Assembly: GCA_030598905.1 (NCBI GenBank)
Contig: JAUVPA010000094.1
Span: forward strand, 1-6,891
Length of the DNA stretch: 6,891 bases
Origin: Acidimicrobiia bacterium
GTDB taxonomy: Bacteria; Actinomycetota; Acidimicrobiia; Spongiisociales; UBA5794
Reading direction: 5' to 3'
Positions 5,963 through 6,891 of this stretch are shown one piece after another; within the stretch, counting starts at the first letter, position 1; every line of letters begins with the position of its first letter. A model generated the notes under the pieces. It did no database searches. It saw only the letters and a list, made by a program, of their open reading frames with translations, and had not been told where the DNA came from. The position numbers and the translations under genes were made by a program.

Positions 5963-6397
5963 GTGGATGCCGACCAGCAGCTGGCGTTGATCGACCGCTT
6001 CTACAACGACATGTGGAACCGGTTCGACACAACCGTCTTTGCCGAGATCCTCCACGCCGATATCCACTTTCGGGGATCCCTCGGACAGGCCAAGGTCGGC
6101 TACGACGAACTCGGCTCCTACGTCGACTACATCCGGTCTTTCGCCCCCGACTTCCACAACGAAGTGATGTCGACGATCACTGAAGACAACCAGACGTTTG
6201 CTCGCCTTTCCTACACCGGCACTCACACCGGTGAGGTGTTCGGATTGGCCCCGACCGGCTCGAGATTCGAGTACGCCGGTGCCGCTGTATTCACTTTCTC
6301 GGAAGGTTTGATCCACGACGTTTGGGTGTTGGGAGACATCTACGGGCTGCTCCAGCAGCTGTCGCCGCGCCAGGGACCACGATCGACGACATCCTGA
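5963..6397 (+). CDS. SnoaL-like / ester cyclase-type protein (NTF2-like fold)
   Basis: This is a 144-residue protein of the usual length for this fold. Residues 1-20 (LALIDRFYNDMWNRFD region) form the first helix, 'GYDELGSYVDYIRSFAPDFH' (46-65) matches the conserved AFPD-type segment, and 'YTGTHTGEVFGLAPTGSRFEY' spans about 84-104. The end, 'GLIHDVWVLGDIYGLLQQL' (115-133), keeps the Trp-x3-Asp and QL signature of SnoaL-like polyketide cyclase/ester cyclase families. Most such proteins are cytoplasmic with a cone-shaped pocket. True polyketide cyclases sit in biosynthetic clusters, which are absent here, so the substrate is unknown and the name describes only the fold. The start is GTG 5963, leaderless by the TACGCT spacing. 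The C-terminal tail after residue 133 is short, polar and probably disordered. Confidence 0.85.
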   Translation: MDADQQLALIDRFYNDMWNRFDTTVFAEILHADIHFRGSLGQAKVGYDELGSYVDYIRSFAPDFHNEVMSTITEDNQTFARLSYTGTHTGEVFGLAPTGSRFEYAGAAVFTFSEGLIHDVWVLGDIYGLLQQLSPRQGPRSTTS

Positions 6398-6449
6398 GAG
6401 TCGACGCAGCAGGTCCGTTTTCACCATTACAGGTCGCGTCTCGAGTGTC

Positions 6450-6455
6450 TACGCT
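6450..6455 (+). promoter_or_regulatory. Possible -10 element (TACGCT) of the trpB-like gene
   Basis: TACGCT lies 38 bases before ATG 6488, predicting a transcript start near 6462 and a leader of about 26 bases that holds a ribosome-binding site. The candidate -35 at 17-base spacing (TTACAG, 6427-6432) is weak. The hexamer is the same as in the cyclase and SnoaL-like promoters, but here the mRNA would have a leader. Confidence 0.4.
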
Positions 6456-6477
6456 GCGGGCGCACGGTCGAGAAGAA

Positions 6478-6485
6478 GGGGAGGA
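6478..6485 (+). promoter_or_regulatory. Ribosome-binding site (GGGGAGGA) of the trpB-like gene
   Basis: The purine-rich block GGGGAGGA ends two bases before ATG 6488, with its GGAG core four bases away. It is the strongest ribosome-binding site in the window and fixes the start. Confidence 0.65.
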
Positions 6486-6487
6486 CC

Positions 6488-6891
6488 ATGGCCGACTACA
6501 CGAAGGTGACGCTCGCTGAGTCGGAAATGCCGACTCGTTGGTACAACATCGTGCCGGATCTACCGGAACCACCGCCGCCGGTGCTCCATCCCGGCACACA
6601 CGAGCCCGTCGGCCCCGACGACCTGGCTCCTCTGTTTCCCATGGAGCTGATCCTTCAAGAGGTCAGCCAGGATTCATACATCGACATTCCTGAGGACGTC
6701 CTCGAGGTCTACAAGCTGTGGCGTCCGTCTCCGTTGTATCGGGCGCGCCGACTGGAGAGGATGCTCGACACCCCGGCGAAGATCTTCTACAAGTACGAGG
6801 GTGTCAGCCCGGCCGGATCGCACAAGCCGAACACCGCGGTCCCCCAGGCCTATTACAGCGCCCAACAAGGCGCCAAGAAGATCACAACGGA
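6488..6891 (+). CDS. TrpB2-type tryptophan synthase beta chain (TrpB-like PLP enzyme), 3' partial
   Basis: The first 134 codons are visible and the frame runs off the window. The order of motifs is that of the TrpB2 (TIGR01415) branch: an N-terminal 'PTRWYNIVPDLPEPPPPVLHP' segment (15-35), 'PMELILQEVS' (51-60), 'RPSPLYRARRLE' (79-90), and 'YKYEGVSPAGSHKPNTAVPQAYY' (101-123). Lys113 in SHKPN is the expected pyridoxal-phosphate lysine. By family knowledge the enzyme condenses indole with serine to give tryptophan in the cytoplasm; TrpB2 proteins often lack a neighbouring TrpA and may act in indole salvage or another beta-replacement. No trpA or other trp gene lies upstream here. The start ATG is fixed by a strong ribosome-binding site and by the usual N terminus of the family. 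Only the N-terminal third is present, so the catalytic C-terminal part cannot be checked. Confidence 0.92.
   Translation, partial: MADYTKVTLAESEMPTRWYNIVPDLPEPPPPVLHPGTHEPVGPDDLAPLFPMELILQEVSQDSYIDIPEDVLEVYKLWRPSPLYRARRLERMLDTPAKIFYKYEGVSPAGSHKPNTAVPQAYYSAQQGAKKITT

Noticed and set aside
5885..6427. N-terminal 181-residue extension of the cyclase frame
   Set aside because: It is antisense to the SnoaL-like gene and the promoter region and has no recognisable domain. The cyclase begins at 5884.

Overview
The window reads as high-GC chromosomal DNA from an actinobacterium, possibly an Acidimicrobiia-like lineage; the lineage is an inference. The evidence is a large LuxR-type regulator of a characteristic actinobacterial architecture, a DinB-like protein of the mycothiol-dependent isomerase family, a class III nucleotide cyclase of an actinobacterial subfamily, and several starts that look leaderless (TANNNT six bases before the start codon). 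No rRNA, tRNA, CRISPR array, insertion sequence or long repeat is visible. Genes run on both strands in short units, as in ordinary chromosome rather than a mobile island.

Layout, left to right. Positions 1-1382 (+) hold the C-terminal part of a LuxR-family ATPase/TPR regulator whose start lies outside the window. Positions 1383-1797 are mostly intergenic but contain a plausible 70-residue basic protein (1514-1726, +). Three genes follow on the minus strand, in transcription order: two very small membrane-protein ORFs overlapping by ATGA (2859-2674 and 2677-2519), then a MDMPI/DinB-like protein (2457-1798). Diverging from them is a lipoprotein with a beta-propeller-like body (2835-3989, +). 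It converges, with a 12-base gap, on a SAM-dependent methyltransferase (5009-4002, -). The methyltransferase lies 53 bases downstream of a class III adenylate/guanylate cyclase with an N-terminal DUF6582-like domain (5884-5063, -). A SnoaL-like small protein (5963-6397, +) diverges from the cyclase across a 78-base promoter region. The window ends inside a TrpB2-type tryptophan synthase beta chain gene (6488 onward, +).

No pathway clearly joins these genes. The most useful observations concern starts and expression. Four genes (MDMPI-like, lipoprotein, cyclase, SnoaL-like) each have a TANNNT hexamer followed by exactly six bases and then the start codon, which suggests leaderless transcripts and fixes those starts. 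Long open frames that extend the MDMPI-like gene (to 2667) and the cyclase (to 6427) upstream are artefacts: the extra sequence is read out of frame from neighbouring genes. The cyclase keeps its metal-binding aspartates and the Asn/Arg pair but lacks the usual purine-selecting Lys/Asp pair. I did not find a convincing new multi-gene defence or mobile system.
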